A DNA stretch of 64,000 nt from Desulfosediminicola flagellatus. GTDB lineage: Bacteria; Desulfobacterota; Desulfobulbia; Desulfobulbales; Desulfocapsaceae. Shown piece after piece: positions 52,937 through 62,159 of the stretch (position 1 is its first letter; every line of letters begins with the position of its first letter). The DNA lies in contig NZ_CP050698.1 of assembly GCF_005116655.2 (NCBI RefSeq), positions 3,269,489-3,333,488 of the forward strand, in the 5' to 3' direction. Under the pieces are notes generated by a model. That model did not search any database and was not told the DNA's origin. It was given only the letters and a program-made list of their open reading frames with translations. Both the position numbers and the translations under genes were made by a program.

Positions 52937-55582
52937 TCAAACTAACTGGAGATATGCCATTGCTGAGATACACAGCAGTAAAGTGGGAAGCACGAATACT
53001 TTTTGTGAATATTTCTGGCTAACCAACAACCGCTTGATGATGCGTTGAGTAGCATAGAGTGAAGCAATCAGACCACCGATAATCGTAATTGTCTGAAGAA
53101 CAAACGTGGCATCACGGCTCACGATTCGGCTAGGGGTGTAATCCCCTCCCATGCCTATAATATCCAGCAAATTTGCTGGTAAAAGCCACAAGCCGTCGAT
53201 AAGAATTTCGAGATGCGCCGCCATAAAAGCACCAAGTACCAGCGGAATCATCCCATATCCAAAAATAGATGCCGTCACTTTCCAGCTATTCCCTGTCATC
53301 CTTGCCATAATAAGGGACATAACAGAATAACCACTCAGATAGACAATAATACAACCGAAAAACAGACCACTCAAAGTCGCCTCAAAGCTCTGTACCAAGC
53401 CAATAGAATTGAGGGCAGCTGTCCAGTTTTCAATAACTTCAGGAATATTTTGGTTTATGGCAAAAGGGAAAAATATAGCAGCAAGACTGACTATTAAAAA
53501 GCTATCCGCCAACCGTGGAGACTGCTGGTTCCACAGTTCCTGCGGAGCCAGACGCAGATTGAGATGAATTGAGTTCAGCTTACAATTTTTGATACACTGG
53601 CCACACAGAATACAATCCCGGTTGTTATCGACCATGAACGGATGACGAAACATTGGACATCCGGGAGCAGTATCGTCACCATTGTAGCATGAATGATCAG
53701 TGCATCGGTTCATGCACACATGGGAATTCGAACGTAATTCCAATATGGAAGGCATAGAAAACAAGGCGTTTATTGCCCCCAGCGGACAAAGATAACGGCA
53801 CCAGACTCTACGTTTATAGAACATGCTGAAAAAGAGCGAACTGAGAGCAATGGTGAAAATTATCCAGGCAGTCAACCGTGGAGATTGATAGGCATTCCAT
53901 GTTGTTTCTATCCAGAACAGAAGAATACAGAATACCCCGACTATCCAACCGGAATATTGTCGTATGAACTGCGGAGTTTGTCGCTGAGGTTTGAATGCCG
54001 ATTGGGCAATCCAACCGGGAACAGAAAGACCGCAGATACTGCACCATGTCCGGGCCAGAAAAAAGAAAGAGAACATGAGCAGTGGCCAACCAATAACCCA
54101 GCTCAACGTCAACCCGATATTCTCATCAGGGCTTCGAGATCCCAAAAACAGTGCAACGAGTACAGCTACAAAAAAAATGCCGACAAAAGCTCTTGGCATG
54201 ACAGGAAAGAAGCGACTAATAAAAACCGACCGAATCCCTTCCAACCGCAACAGATTGAATTCCAGTTTACCTTCCGGCTTTGGTACTCCCAACAATATCT
54301 GATCATTAAGCGGCCTGTCGTTTTTACCAAGAACAACAGCGCGCTGCAGCACACTGCTCAATTCAGTAAGGTTGCCGGGCCAATCATAATTCATGAATTT
54401 GCCAAGTGCCTGGTCATCCATCTGATAAATGCGCTTACCATACCGCTGGCTGAATATTTTGAGATAGTGCTGAATCAGGCGCGGGATATCACGCCTATGC
54501 TGGCGCAGCGGTGCCACCCTGAAATGATGATCTGCAAACAGGGAGTAGAGAGAAGGCAATAACCTGTTATGACCGTCCTGCTGACGCGGAGCGTCATCGC
54601 AAATAAGGATAATCCGGGAACGCAACTCAACCCGTGTTTCGCCACTAATCCGAAAAAAGAAGGATCGTTTCATCATCCTGGCAAGTTGGCGCTGAAAGTC
54701 AGGCTCCATGTATTCTGTGCCATAGATGACGACAGTCCCACTCTGCATTCGTTCAAATACTCCCAACTGATCTATCTGGGTAAATGCGAAAGAGTCCAGT
54801 TCGTAGCCAAAAAGCTCTCCCTCTAACTGCAGGGGATCAATGTTACGCAGATGAATTTCACTATAGGGTCCATTTCCATATGCACTGGTTTGATGAATTT
54901 TCTTTGCAACCAGATTACGCCCTGTACCAGTTTCTCCTGTAATAATTACAGGTTTCAGGGTTTCACAAAACTGCCTGGCAGCCTTGTTTATCTGTCGAGC
55001 GATTGAGGAATCTGGCTGTCGTTTCTCCTCATTCGAGTGCAGCAGCAGACCTCCGTCTCTATCCACCGAGTGGGAATTAACCAAAAAGCTCTGATCCAGA
55101 TCGTCGTCACTCGAATTCGGAAGAGTAGTTCTTTTGGTCAGGGTGTTGGCATGATCACGAAAAGAAACACGTAAACGGTTGGCTAGAGCAATGTTGAGAC
55201 GACAGAGAATAGTAGGATTGGAGAGCAGTAGTGACGTGAATTGGTCAGCGTCATAACAGAGCAGAGACAACTCGGACAAGGCACGTACATTCAAACTGTT
55301 ACTGTTCTTTGTGAGTAAAGATGTCTCACCAAAATGCCCTCCTGCACCAATATGCCCGACGACATGATGTCCGCCATCCTGCACATTCAGTGTGAGTTCT
55401 ACTTCACCGTCTATGACAATGTAAAACGTATTGCTATTCTCGCCTTGTCTGTAGACATATTGGCCCCGGTCTACAATTTGCCAGCGACCTACAGTAATAA
55501 TGCGCTGTACATCGTGTTTAGCAACATCTTTGAAGAGCACCGATGAATACAGGCTCTGTATGAACGTATCGTTTTCGAACAT
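52937..55582 (-). CDS. cNMP-binding / inactive sigma-54-type AAA+ / membrane polyferredoxin fusion protein
   Basis: 881-residue chimera in one uninterrupted frame. Residues 15-130: cyclic-nucleotide-binding fold (FYIVIDGEVEL, GGHFGETSLL, then VRAL, keeping the Glu and Arg of a phosphate cassette). Residues 190-440: NtrC-type AAA+ domain with conserved flanks (PLRQHRRDIPRL, YDWPGNLTELSSVLQRAVVL), but Walker A GETGTGRN has Arg222 for Lys, Walker B has Tyr-Gly (287-288) for Asp-Glu, and GAFTGA is SFAFTQ. No C-terminal helix-turn-helix. Residues 465-881: about eight membrane helices with NapH/NosR-like cysteines CSICG (514-518), CRYLCP (595-600), CMNRC (623-627) and ferredoxin CILCGQCIKNC (657-667). 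It suggests a membrane electron-transfer protein gated by a cytoplasmic nucleotide sensor (inference). Confidence 0.85.
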   Translation of the reverse strand: MFENDTFIQSLYSSVLFKDVAKHDVQRIITVGRWQIVDRGQYVYRQGENSNTFYIVIDGEVELTLNVQDGGHHVVGHIGAGGHFGETSLLTKNSNSLNVRALSELSLLCYDADQFTSLLLSNPTILCRLNIALANRLRVSFRDHANTLTKRTTLPNSSDDDLDQSFLVNSHSVDRDGGLLLHSNEEKRQPDSSIARQINKAARQFCETLKPVIITGETGTGRNLVAKKIHQTSAYGNGPYSEIHLRNIDPLQLEGELFGYELDSFAFTQIDQLGVFERMQSGTVVIYGTEYMEPDFQRQLARMMKRSFFFRISGETRVELRSRIILICDDAPRQQDGHNRLLPSLYSLFADHHFRVAPLRQHRRDIPRLIQHYLKIFSQRYGKRIYQMDDQALGKFMNYDWPGNLTELSSVLQRAVVLGKNDRPLNDQILLGVPKPEGKLEFNLLRLEGIRSVFISRFFPVMPRAFVGIFFVAVLVALFLGSRSPDENIGLTLSWVIGWPLLMFSFFFLARTWCSICGLSVPGWIAQSAFKPQRQTPQFIRQYSGWIVGVFCILLFWIETTWNAYQSPRLTAWIIFTIALSSLFFSMFYKRRVWCRYLCPLGAINALFSMPSILELRSNSHVCMNRCTDHSCYNGDDTAPGCPMFRHPFMVDNNRDCILCGQCIKNCKLNSIHLNLRLAPQELWNQQSPRLADSFLIVSLAAIFFPFAINQNIPEVIENWTAALNSIGLVQSFEATLSGLFFGCIIVYLSGYSVMSLIMARMTGNSWKVTASIFGYGMIPLVLGAFMAAHLEILIDGLWLLPANLLDIIGMGGDYTPSRIVSRDATFVLQTITIIGGLIASLYATQRIIKRLLVSQKYSQKVFVLPTLLLCISAMAYLQLV

Positions 55583-56175
55583 GATCCGCGGCAGTTATGC
55601 TGCTTTTAAACGTTAGTTTATTACTGGAGCTCCAACAACGTTAACAGGCACCAACCTAACTCTTTCACACCGCCATTTCAATATTATAACACCAATCTTC
55701 ATGCATATTGATGCATGATCTTGTGATTTTTTTTCGAGGTGATTTGCTCCCCTCATTCTCATTCACTTCATGTCTGGAATTATGAGAGATCCTGAAAACG
55801 ATTCCGACAGCAACCACCTAACAACCTAAAGCGCTCTAAGGCATTATAAAGTACTGTTAATTTTCCATTAAGAGTTGGTTTGCAACAGGTTAGGCAACAC
55901 CTACGCTATTCCATTGTATTTTCGACATATATTGACATATTCAGTTCTACAAACGACCAGAACCAAACCCACACCTAACAACGTATCGTATCGCACGATT
56001 TTCAGTAACTTAATTACTATGTTACTTTGTATCTCAACTCATATTTCCCCTAGTATTACAAGGGTATTGAGAATGTGTATCAAAATCCACTGTACTCTTT
56101 TGCAATCTTTCAACGTGTGTTTCTATTGCCCTTGAGTACATGTAATAAAAATTTTTCGATATGGTATGTAACTCT
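55583..56175. other. 593-bp divergent spacer
   Basis: AT-rich. A small palindrome CATGCAT-ATTG-ATGCATG (55700-55717) lies about 120 nt upstream of the fusion gene start. No gene and no convincing Pho box before pstS is seen. Confidence 0.45.
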
Positions 56176-57204
56176 ATGAAAAGATGTATTGTATTTTCAA
56201 CATTGCTGTTTTTTCTGGCTTCACCCCACGCTTTCGCTCAGCCAGTAACTCCCACAACTCCAATTGTTGGCTCCGGTGCCAGTTTTCCTTTCCAGATTTA
56301 TTCAATCTGGTTCTTACTCTTCAACCGGGATAATAAGGGGATTGAGGTACGCTATACGGCAAAGGGATCAGGAGGAGGCATACGAGACTTTCAAGCACAT
56401 AAGGTTGATTTCGCAGCCAGCGATGCAGCTATGAGCGATGAAGAAATTGCTCAAGTCAAAGAAGGGGTTCAGCTTCTGCCCATGACAGCCGGCGAGGTAG
56501 TGCTTGCGTATAACCTCGATGGAATTGATGAACTAAAACTTTCCCGCCAGGTCTACTCAGACATTTTCCTCGGGAAGATTAAACAATGGAATGATCCTGC
56601 CATAACTCATACAAATCCTGATGTGACATTACCCGAACAGGATATAACCGTCGTAACACGAGCCGACAGTTCTGGTACGACATATGTCTTCACCAAACAT
56701 CTCAGCGCAATATCTCAGCAATTTAACAGAGGCCCGGGATATGGTAAAAAAGTACACTGGCCAGCAGAGTTAAAACGAATGGAATCAAAGATTAATGCTG
56801 GTGTAGCTTCAACAATTAAGCAAACTCCAGGAGCAATAGGTTATATAGATTTCGGTTTTGCCCAGCTCATGCATCTTTCGACAGCAAGTTTAGAAAACAA
56901 GAATGGATATTTTATCCATCCCGGCCTGGAAAGTGGCCAGGCGGCACTAGCCGAAGCCATGATTCCTGAAGACATGATCGTCAGGTTGACCGACCCCGAT
57001 GGCGATAAATCTTACCCAATAACTACCTATACCTGGATGGTGTTCTATAAACACTACAACGATCCGAAAAAGGCTGAAGCAATACGGCGTATGATTGCTT
57101 TCTATCTCGATTTCGGACAGAAATTATCATACAGATTCGGATATATTCCTTTGCCTCAGAACGTGGTTGAAAAGGTGAAGATAGCTTCTGCTACTATTCG
57201 GTAA
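56176..57204 (+). CDS. pstS: phosphate-binding periplasmic protein PstS
   Basis: 342 residues. Signal peptide MKRCIVFSTLLFFLASPHAFA; mature protein with the phosphate-binding loops IVGSGASFPFQIYS, TAKGSGGGIRDFQAHKVDFAASDAAM and VVTRADSSGTTYVFTKHLS, all at the positions that contact phosphate in PstS. The C-terminal part (TTYTWMVFYKHYNDPKKAEAI) is also typical. The ATG at 56176 starts a normal signal peptide; an ATG five codons upstream is possible. No pstC, pstA, pstB or phoU follows, so it is an orphan binding protein here. Confidence 0.92.
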   Translation: MKRCIVFSTLLFFLASPHAFAQPVTPTTPIVGSGASFPFQIYSIWFLLFNRDNKGIEVRYTAKGSGGGIRDFQAHKVDFAASDAAMSDEEIAQVKEGVQLLPMTAGEVVLAYNLDGIDELKLSRQVYSDIFLGKIKQWNDPAITHTNPDVTLPEQDITVVTRADSSGTTYVFTKHLSAISQQFNRGPGYGKKVHWPAELKRMESKINAGVASTIKQTPGAIGYIDFGFAQLMHLSTASLENKNGYFIHPGLESGQAALAEAMIPEDMIVRLTDPDGDKSYPITTYTWMVFYKHYNDPKKAEAIRRMIAFYLDFGQKLSYRFGYIPLPQNVVEKVKIASATIR

Positions 57205-57208
57205 CAGC

Positions 57209-57273
57209 AATTTTGTTCGATGATGGGATCCTGCATTGCCTTGGAACTTAGGTCAGTAAAGCGGCAATGCAGG
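57209..57273 (+). repeat. possible truncated palindromic element plus hairpin after pstS
   Basis: AATTTTGTTCGAT (57209-57221) is identical to 13 bases of element copy 1. Right after it CCTGCATTGCC (57230-57240) pairs perfectly with GGCAATGCAGG (57263-57273). No T-run follows. It may be a shortened element copy acting as an mRNA end. Confidence 0.45.
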
Positions 57274-57359
57274 TAATCGTAATTCTATCAGCTGATCAAA
57301 TTGCTCTTTGCTGAAAGCATATTTTTCGTCAGCAAGTCAACAATAGTATAGCAAAACGA

Positions 57360-59780
57360 TTACTCATCGTCTTTGTCATCGTCGTCTTTAGATTTACCAA
57401 AGGCTTTTAAGTCCAGAACAAACTGCTTCAGCATCTCCTCAACTTTGCCGTTTACACTTTCTGCAGGATAGATACCATCTTCGCCTCTTTCGCCAGCTGA
57501 CACGCCAGTTAACACCTCGATCGCATCATCGATAGTTTCAATCGACCAGATTGAGAATGTATTTTCCTGCATAGCTTTTACGACTTCACTCTTCAACATC
57601 AGGTGCCGAACGTTAGTGGTGGGAATAATTACCCCATGCTCACCTGTCAGTCCGCGGCTGAGACAAAGATCAAAAAAACCTTCTATTTTCTCATTCACCC
57701 CGCCAATAGCCTGAACTTCACCCTTCTGGCTGATTGAACCTGTAATGGCAATATTTTGCTTTATCGGCACATCAGCAATAGATGAAAGCAGAGCACAAAG
57801 TTCGGCGCATGATGCACTATCACCATCAACTCCTCCGTAAGATTGCTCAAACACCAGACTTGCCCGCAAACCGATCGGCATATTTCTCAGATATCTCGAT
57901 CGTAAAAATGATTCGAGAATAAGTACACCTTTTGAGTGAATCGGCCCTCCAAGCTCAACGCGTTTCTCGATATCAATGATCTCACCCTCTTTACCCGGCC
58001 GGGTAAGGGCGGTGATGCGAGTCGGCAAACCAAAAGACATATTTCCAAGCCCAAGAACAGAGAGCCCGTTTACCTGACCACTCTTTGCTCCTGAGGTTTC
58101 AATCTGGCGTATCCCCTGCTCAACCGCTTCAAACATTCTGTCGCGGATTCGTGATTCCCGCCGTTTTCCTGCATCCAGTGCCTGCTGGACATGGCTTGCT
58201 GTAATTACAGTTTCCTTCAATTTTCTCGCGACATAATCGGCTTCCTGAATAATTGTCGAGAATTGCTCAAGATAGAGTGATATTTTTTCTGAATCTCCTG
58301 CTATCCTTGCACTATGCTCTATAATTCGTGCAACACCACCTTTGTCCATCGGCAACAGATTCTCATTATGTATCATCCCGGTAATAAGCGAAACATACTG
58401 GTTGATATTCTCACCGGATCTGTCCATCGTATGCTCAAAATCGACCTGCACCTTAAACAGCGAATCAAACTCAGGATCATACCGCTTTAAAAGATAATAG
58501 AGATACGCATCACCAATAAGCACAACCTTTGCTTTCATCGGGATCGGTTCCGGCTCAAGGCTTACCGTATTCATCAATCCGAGCAACCTTTCAAGAGGCT
58601 CAATCCTGATATGCTGAGCCCGTAAAGTACGCTTAAGCCCCTCATAAGCGTAAGCCTGCATCAACAGCCTGCGGGCATCAATAATGATGTAGCCGCCGTT
58701 GGCCATATGTAATGAGCCCGGCTTAATCAGGGTAAAATTCGTTGAAAGCATACCCATCTTTGCCACGTTTTCTATACGACCATGAAGATTCTGATAGGTC
58801 GGAAGATCTTCATACACAACCGGAGCATTGGGTGAATCATTGCCTACCAGAACATTTACATCATATCTCTCAAATGAAGGTGCCTGTGCTGCCATCATAT
58901 GAAAAATATTTTCCCTATTATTAGTAGCATGATTGAGAAAATCATCTGCATGCTGAACAATATCGTCCTCAACATCCTGTAGATAGTTTTTTAGATCGTT
59001 CCTGTTTTGATATTTCGTCTTAAGGGTATTGGTAAGGCTTGATACCGCCTGGCGCGCCAGATCTGTTTTGAGTTTTCTTTTTAGCTCTTCAGCCTCACGT
59101 TTCGCATCTGTTATCTGCTGCATCCCATCCTGCAACTGAATTTGATACTTTTCTATCAACTCATCAATACGTTGCCTTGTCGATAGTGGAAGTTTAAGAA
59201 ACTGTTCTGTATCAAGAATATTGCCCTCGCCATCCATCGGAGCAACCATGATGCCCTGATCACTTTTAACAACAGCTATCGATTCACGCTTAGCGTTCTC
59301 TTCAATTAATCGGTAAAGCCTATCAACCTTACGCTTAAACTCTTCATTAACCGCTTTAACCCTCGCTTTATGATCTTCGCCTTCAAACACTGTGGTAAGC
59401 GTCATGCGCAGCATATCAATCAGGTCAAACAATTCCTTTTTGAAAATTTGCGCCTCACCCTGGGGAAATTCAAAAGCCAGAGGTTTATGCTGTTGGTGGA
59501 AGTTGTTGACATAACACCAGTCGGAAGCAGGTTGACTCGCCATCGCCTTCTGATCGATAAAGGACCTGATAACGGTATGCCTGCCTGTGCCCTGGGGGCC
59601 GATAACAAAAAGGTTAAAACCTTTATGTTCAATTCCGATACCGAACTCTACAGCTTCCAAAGCCCTATCCTGCCCTGCTATTTTTACAACATCCTTGATA
59701 TCATTGGTTGTTTCAAAATCAAGCAACTCAACAGGGTATATGGCACAAGCTTTGTCTGGATGAATCGACGAAATAGTCAT
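57360..59780 (-). CDS. Lon-like ATP-dependent protease (AAA_32 / LonB-type)
   Basis: 806 residues, of the YcbZ/LonH-like group. N-terminal AAA part with LFVIGPQGTGRHTVIRSF as its P-loop (Arg where Lys is usual), a long coiled-coil insertion (about 130-280; rich in Glu, Lys, Arg), a second AAA segment (ANGGYIIIDARRLLMQ resembling Walker B), and the Lon protease domain: catalytic Ser in YGGVDGDSASCAELCALLS and Lys in AIGGVNEKIEGFFD. The tail is acidic (KSKDDDDKDDE). Probably cytoplasmic protein quality control. The ATG follows AAAGGTGAAAC. Monocistronic. Confidence 0.9.
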   Translation of the reverse strand: MTISSIHPDKACAIYPVELLDFETTNDIKDVVKIAGQDRALEAVEFGIGIEHKGFNLFVIGPQGTGRHTVIRSFIDQKAMASQPASDWCYVNNFHQQHKPLAFEFPQGEAQIFKKELFDLIDMLRMTLTTVFEGEDHKARVKAVNEEFKRKVDRLYRLIEENAKRESIAVVKSDQGIMVAPMDGEGNILDTEQFLKLPLSTRQRIDELIEKYQIQLQDGMQQITDAKREAEELKRKLKTDLARQAVSSLTNTLKTKYQNRNDLKNYLQDVEDDIVQHADDFLNHATNNRENIFHMMAAQAPSFERYDVNVLVGNDSPNAPVVYEDLPTYQNLHGRIENVAKMGMLSTNFTLIKPGSLHMANGGYIIIDARRLLMQAYAYEGLKRTLRAQHIRIEPLERLLGLMNTVSLEPEPIPMKAKVVLIGDAYLYYLLKRYDPEFDSLFKVQVDFEHTMDRSGENINQYVSLITGMIHNENLLPMDKGGVARIIEHSARIAGDSEKISLYLEQFSTIIQEADYVARKLKETVITASHVQQALDAGKRRESRIRDRMFEAVEQGIRQIETSGAKSGQVNGLSVLGLGNMSFGLPTRITALTRPGKEGEIIDIEKRVELGGPIHSKGVLILESFLRSRYLRNMPIGLRASLVFEQSYGGVDGDSASCAELCALLSSIADVPIKQNIAITGSISQKGEVQAIGGVNEKIEGFFDLCLSRGLTGEHGVIIPTTNVRHLMLKSEVVKAMQENTFSIWSIETIDDAIEVLTGVSAGERGEDGIYPAESVNGKVEEMLKQFVLDLKAFGKSKDDDDKDDE

Positions 59781-59961
59781 GTTTCACCTTTGAGCGAGGT
59801 TCATAAGATTGCAACGTTAACGGTTTATTGACTGGAGGCTTGATACCAGTTTATCGGGCATTACAATTCAGTATCACTCCTACTGTATGATAGCACGGGA
59901 TGGCGGAAGAAACAAAATTGTGGAAGAGCAATCAAGGAAGGAAAAGATCGAAAAAATCAGA

Positions 59962-59998
59962 AACCAACGGCAGTTACGACTGAATTCCACCGTTGGTT
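59962..59998 (-). terminator. rho-independent terminator for the nitroreductase gene
   Basis: AACCAACGG (59962-59970) pairs perfectly with CCGTTGGTT (59990-59998). The A-rich stretch to the left (GATCGAAAAAATCAG) becomes T-rich on the minus strand, after the gene ending at 60032. Confidence 0.65.
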
Positions 59999-60031
59999 GA
60001 GTGCATATATTTGTACACGTGTGTTGTAATC

Positions 60032-60847
60032 TTAGCGATACTCAATATTTGGCTGATTACGTGGCGGAATCCTGTAATATTCATACTCAGGATAACCAAT
60101 CATCGCTGCACCGTGTACAAGATGATCTTCTGGCAACTTTAGATACTCTTTGAGTGGCGGCCATTGGTTGGATGCACCATTCACATAGCCCGCCCAGCAG
60201 CTACCGGCACCATAGACAGGCAGCAGCAGTTCAAGGTAGGCGATCGCAGTATGGCAGTCCGCCGGTGCAACGCTGAACTCTTTCGCTGAGTAGGTAAATA
60301 CCAGATGAGGTGCATCACGGCAGATGCGGTCTATACCGTTTGCCGCGTCATCAATAATCTTCTGCATATTCATTGTTGCTGCAACTTCAGGATGATTAAC
60401 GACCACATATTTCATCCAGTCAATCACATGCGCTGCAATTGCTTCCACCTGCTCCCTCTGATGAAAGACCAGCCATTTTACTGGTTGACGATTACTTCCG
60501 GTAGGAGCGCATGAAGCTACTGCCAGGACTTTCTCAATAATTTCTTTTGGAAGATTCTTTTTACTGTAGGTGCGTATTGAACGCCTCGACGTAAGGAAAT
60601 GGTGCGCCTGCTCCTCATTGGGCAGCAAGGATTTATCGATATCAATGCAATCCTCAGGCTTAAGAAAGTCTAGCCCAACCGCTTCGACAGGACATACAGC
60701 TACACAATGCCCGCAGCGAATACAGATTTCCTCACCACCTTCAACCATCACCGGCCCATCACCCTCCATACTCAAAATCTTGGCAGGGCACTCGTCTACA
60801 CAGATATTATCCTGTATGCATTTTTCATTATCTACTGCAAAGAACAT
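60032..60847 (-). CDS. ferredoxin-nitroreductase fusion protein
   Basis: 271 residues. The first 60 carry two [4Fe-4S] motifs: CIQDNICVDECP (irregular spacing) and CIRCGHCVAVCP. From about residue 85 a nitroreductase fold follows: SRRSIRTYSKKNLPKE (FMN phosphate-binding Arg residues), ASCAPTGSNRQPVKWLV and the C-terminal HGAAMIGYPEYEYYRIPPR. Such proteins are common in anaerobes and probably reduce an organic substrate with ferredoxin-derived electrons; the substrate is unknown. The ribosome site is strong (GGAGAGAGGAA). Confidence 0.9.
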   Translation of the reverse strand: MFFAVDNEKCIQDNICVDECPAKILSMEGDGPVMVEGGEEICIRCGHCVAVCPVEAVGLDFLKPEDCIDIDKSLLPNEEQAHHFLTSRRSIRTYSKKNLPKEIIEKVLAVASCAPTGSNRQPVKWLVFHQREQVEAIAAHVIDWMKYVVVNHPEVAATMNMQKIIDDAANGIDRICRDAPHLVFTYSAKEFSVAPADCHTAIAYLELLLPVYGAGSCWAGYVNGASNQWPPLKEYLKLPEDHLVHGAAMIGYPEYEYYRIPPRNQPNIEYR

Positions 60848-61168
60848 TTCCTCTCTCCTATAAAAGAGTTATCTCATCACACCACCAAATACTGCACCTG
60901 ACAAGTAATTGATCACACATTTTACCAGATCTCAATAATCTCATTACCAGCTCAAAAAAATATCAATTAAATACAGTTAGTCACTAACTCCTTAACCCAA
61001 TACCGACGCATAGAGCTATGTGTTTTATCGGGCGCAGCATAGATATGCTTACTACTTCGGCTTCTTTTATATACATATTTATTGTGATACACTTTTTTTA
61101 GCTTCAGACAAGAACCACCGTATATACTTACTAAACCACGATCAATACTCAATATTGGAGGTTAATAC

Positions 61169-62089
61169 ATGTCCCGCAAACGCAATGTCACACATCTACA
61201 TTTACAGACCGTTTTACTGGTACTAATCGGTCTGGTATACGCCTGCTACCCTTCAATTGTTGTTGCAGAAGGACCAACCGCTGCAGAATATGGTGTTGTA
61301 CTTAACCTCTCAGGTAAGCAAAGAATGCTATCGCAAAAGATGAGTAAAGAAGTGATGTTGATAGCACTGGATATCGAAACTGATAAAAACATTGAAAACC
61401 TTAAGGCCACAGCCGGCCTGTTTGACAAGACCCTGAAAGGTCTGCGTGACGGTGATGCAGATCTCAAACTGCCTCCGACAACCAATAGCCGAATCCTCAA
61501 ACAAATCGATAAGGTCGAGTCGATCTGGACAGAATTCAACGCAGTAATTCAAGAAATAATAGCAGCAAAAAAAGTCAGTAAAGAACAGGTTGCTACAATC
61601 GCGACAAACAATCTTGAGCTGTTGAAAGAGATGAATAAATGCGTAACCCGCTATGAAAAAGATGCGAGCAAAGCCGGTCTTAAATCTGACCCGGGCCTTG
61701 CTGTAACCATAAATCTTGCTGGTAAACAACGGATGCTCACCCAAAAAATGAGCAAAGAATACCTGCTCATCGCTTACGGCCATGAAGTAGATTCCAACAA
61801 ACTCAATCTTCTTGAGACCTATACACTGTTTGAGCGAACCCTCAAAGGTCTACTGGATGGCGATAGCACCCTCGATCTACCCGGAACAACAAACGAAGAC
61901 ATCAAAAAACAGCTAAACGTTGTTAAGGGATTGTGGGATGGTTTCCTTCCTATCATATCAGAAGGTGTCAGTCCTGCCACCACTTCAATACCAAAAGAAA
62001 AAGTTCAGGAACTCGCAAATGCCAACCTTCCTCTTTTAAAGGAAATGAATACAGCAGTCGGCATGTACGAAAAAGAGGCTGCAAAATAG
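61169..62089 (+). CDS. exported protein with two tandem PilJ-type sensor domains
   Basis: 306 residues. An N-terminal hydrophobic segment (HLQTVLLVLIGLVYACYPSIVVAEG) serves as signal or anchor. Two copies of the PilJ N-terminal domain follow: repeat 1 has LNLSGKQRMLSQKMSKEVMLIAL, GLRDGDADLKLPPTTN and IWTEF; repeat 2 has INLAGKQRMLTQKMSKEYLLIAY, GLLDGDSTLDLPGTTN and LWDGF. There is no HAMP, kinase or methyl-accepting part, so it cannot signal across the membrane by itself. It is 69 nt upstream of a chemoreceptor gene and probably acts with it. GGAGG precedes the ATG. Confidence 0.88.
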   Translation: MSRKRNVTHLHLQTVLLVLIGLVYACYPSIVVAEGPTAAEYGVVLNLSGKQRMLSQKMSKEVMLIALDIETDKNIENLKATAGLFDKTLKGLRDGDADLKLPPTTNSRILKQIDKVESIWTEFNAVIQEIIAAKKVSKEQVATIATNNLELLKEMNKCVTRYEKDASKAGLKSDPGLAVTINLAGKQRMLTQKMSKEYLLIAYGHEVDSNKLNLLETYTLFERTLKGLLDGDSTLDLPGTTNEDIKKQLNVVKGLWDGFLPIISEGVSPATTSIPKEKVQELANANLPLLKEMNTAVGMYEKEAAK

Positions 62090-62129
62090 CGTGTTTTTAA
62101 CCCTACCGCATACCAGGAGGTATATACTG

Positions 62130-62159
62130 ATGGTTATATCTTATAGGCGGAAACGATAA
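62130..62159 (+). CDS. nine-codon leader peptide frame coupled to the chemoreceptor gene
   Basis: ATG at 62130 follows AGGAGG with 9 nt spacing, a better ribosome site than that of the chemoreceptor itself. The frame reads MVISYRRKR and stops at TAA 62157-62159, whose last A begins the chemoreceptor ATG (TAATG). This layout is typical of translational coupling. Four of nine residues are basic. Whether it is translated is unproven. Confidence 0.5.
   Translation: MVISYRRKR

Noticed and set aside
54225..54245. Extra ACCGACCGA operator half-site
   Set aside because: Only half of the palindrome is present and it lies within coding sequence.
53885..54562. Open frame of 225 codons on the plus strand inside the fusion gene
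   Set aside because: Antisense to conserved cysteine and AAA+ motifs; composition is not protein-like and no ribosome site is present.
55983..56175. Pho box upstream of pstS
   Set aside because: No pair of CTGTCAT-like direct repeats at 11-nt spacing could be found.
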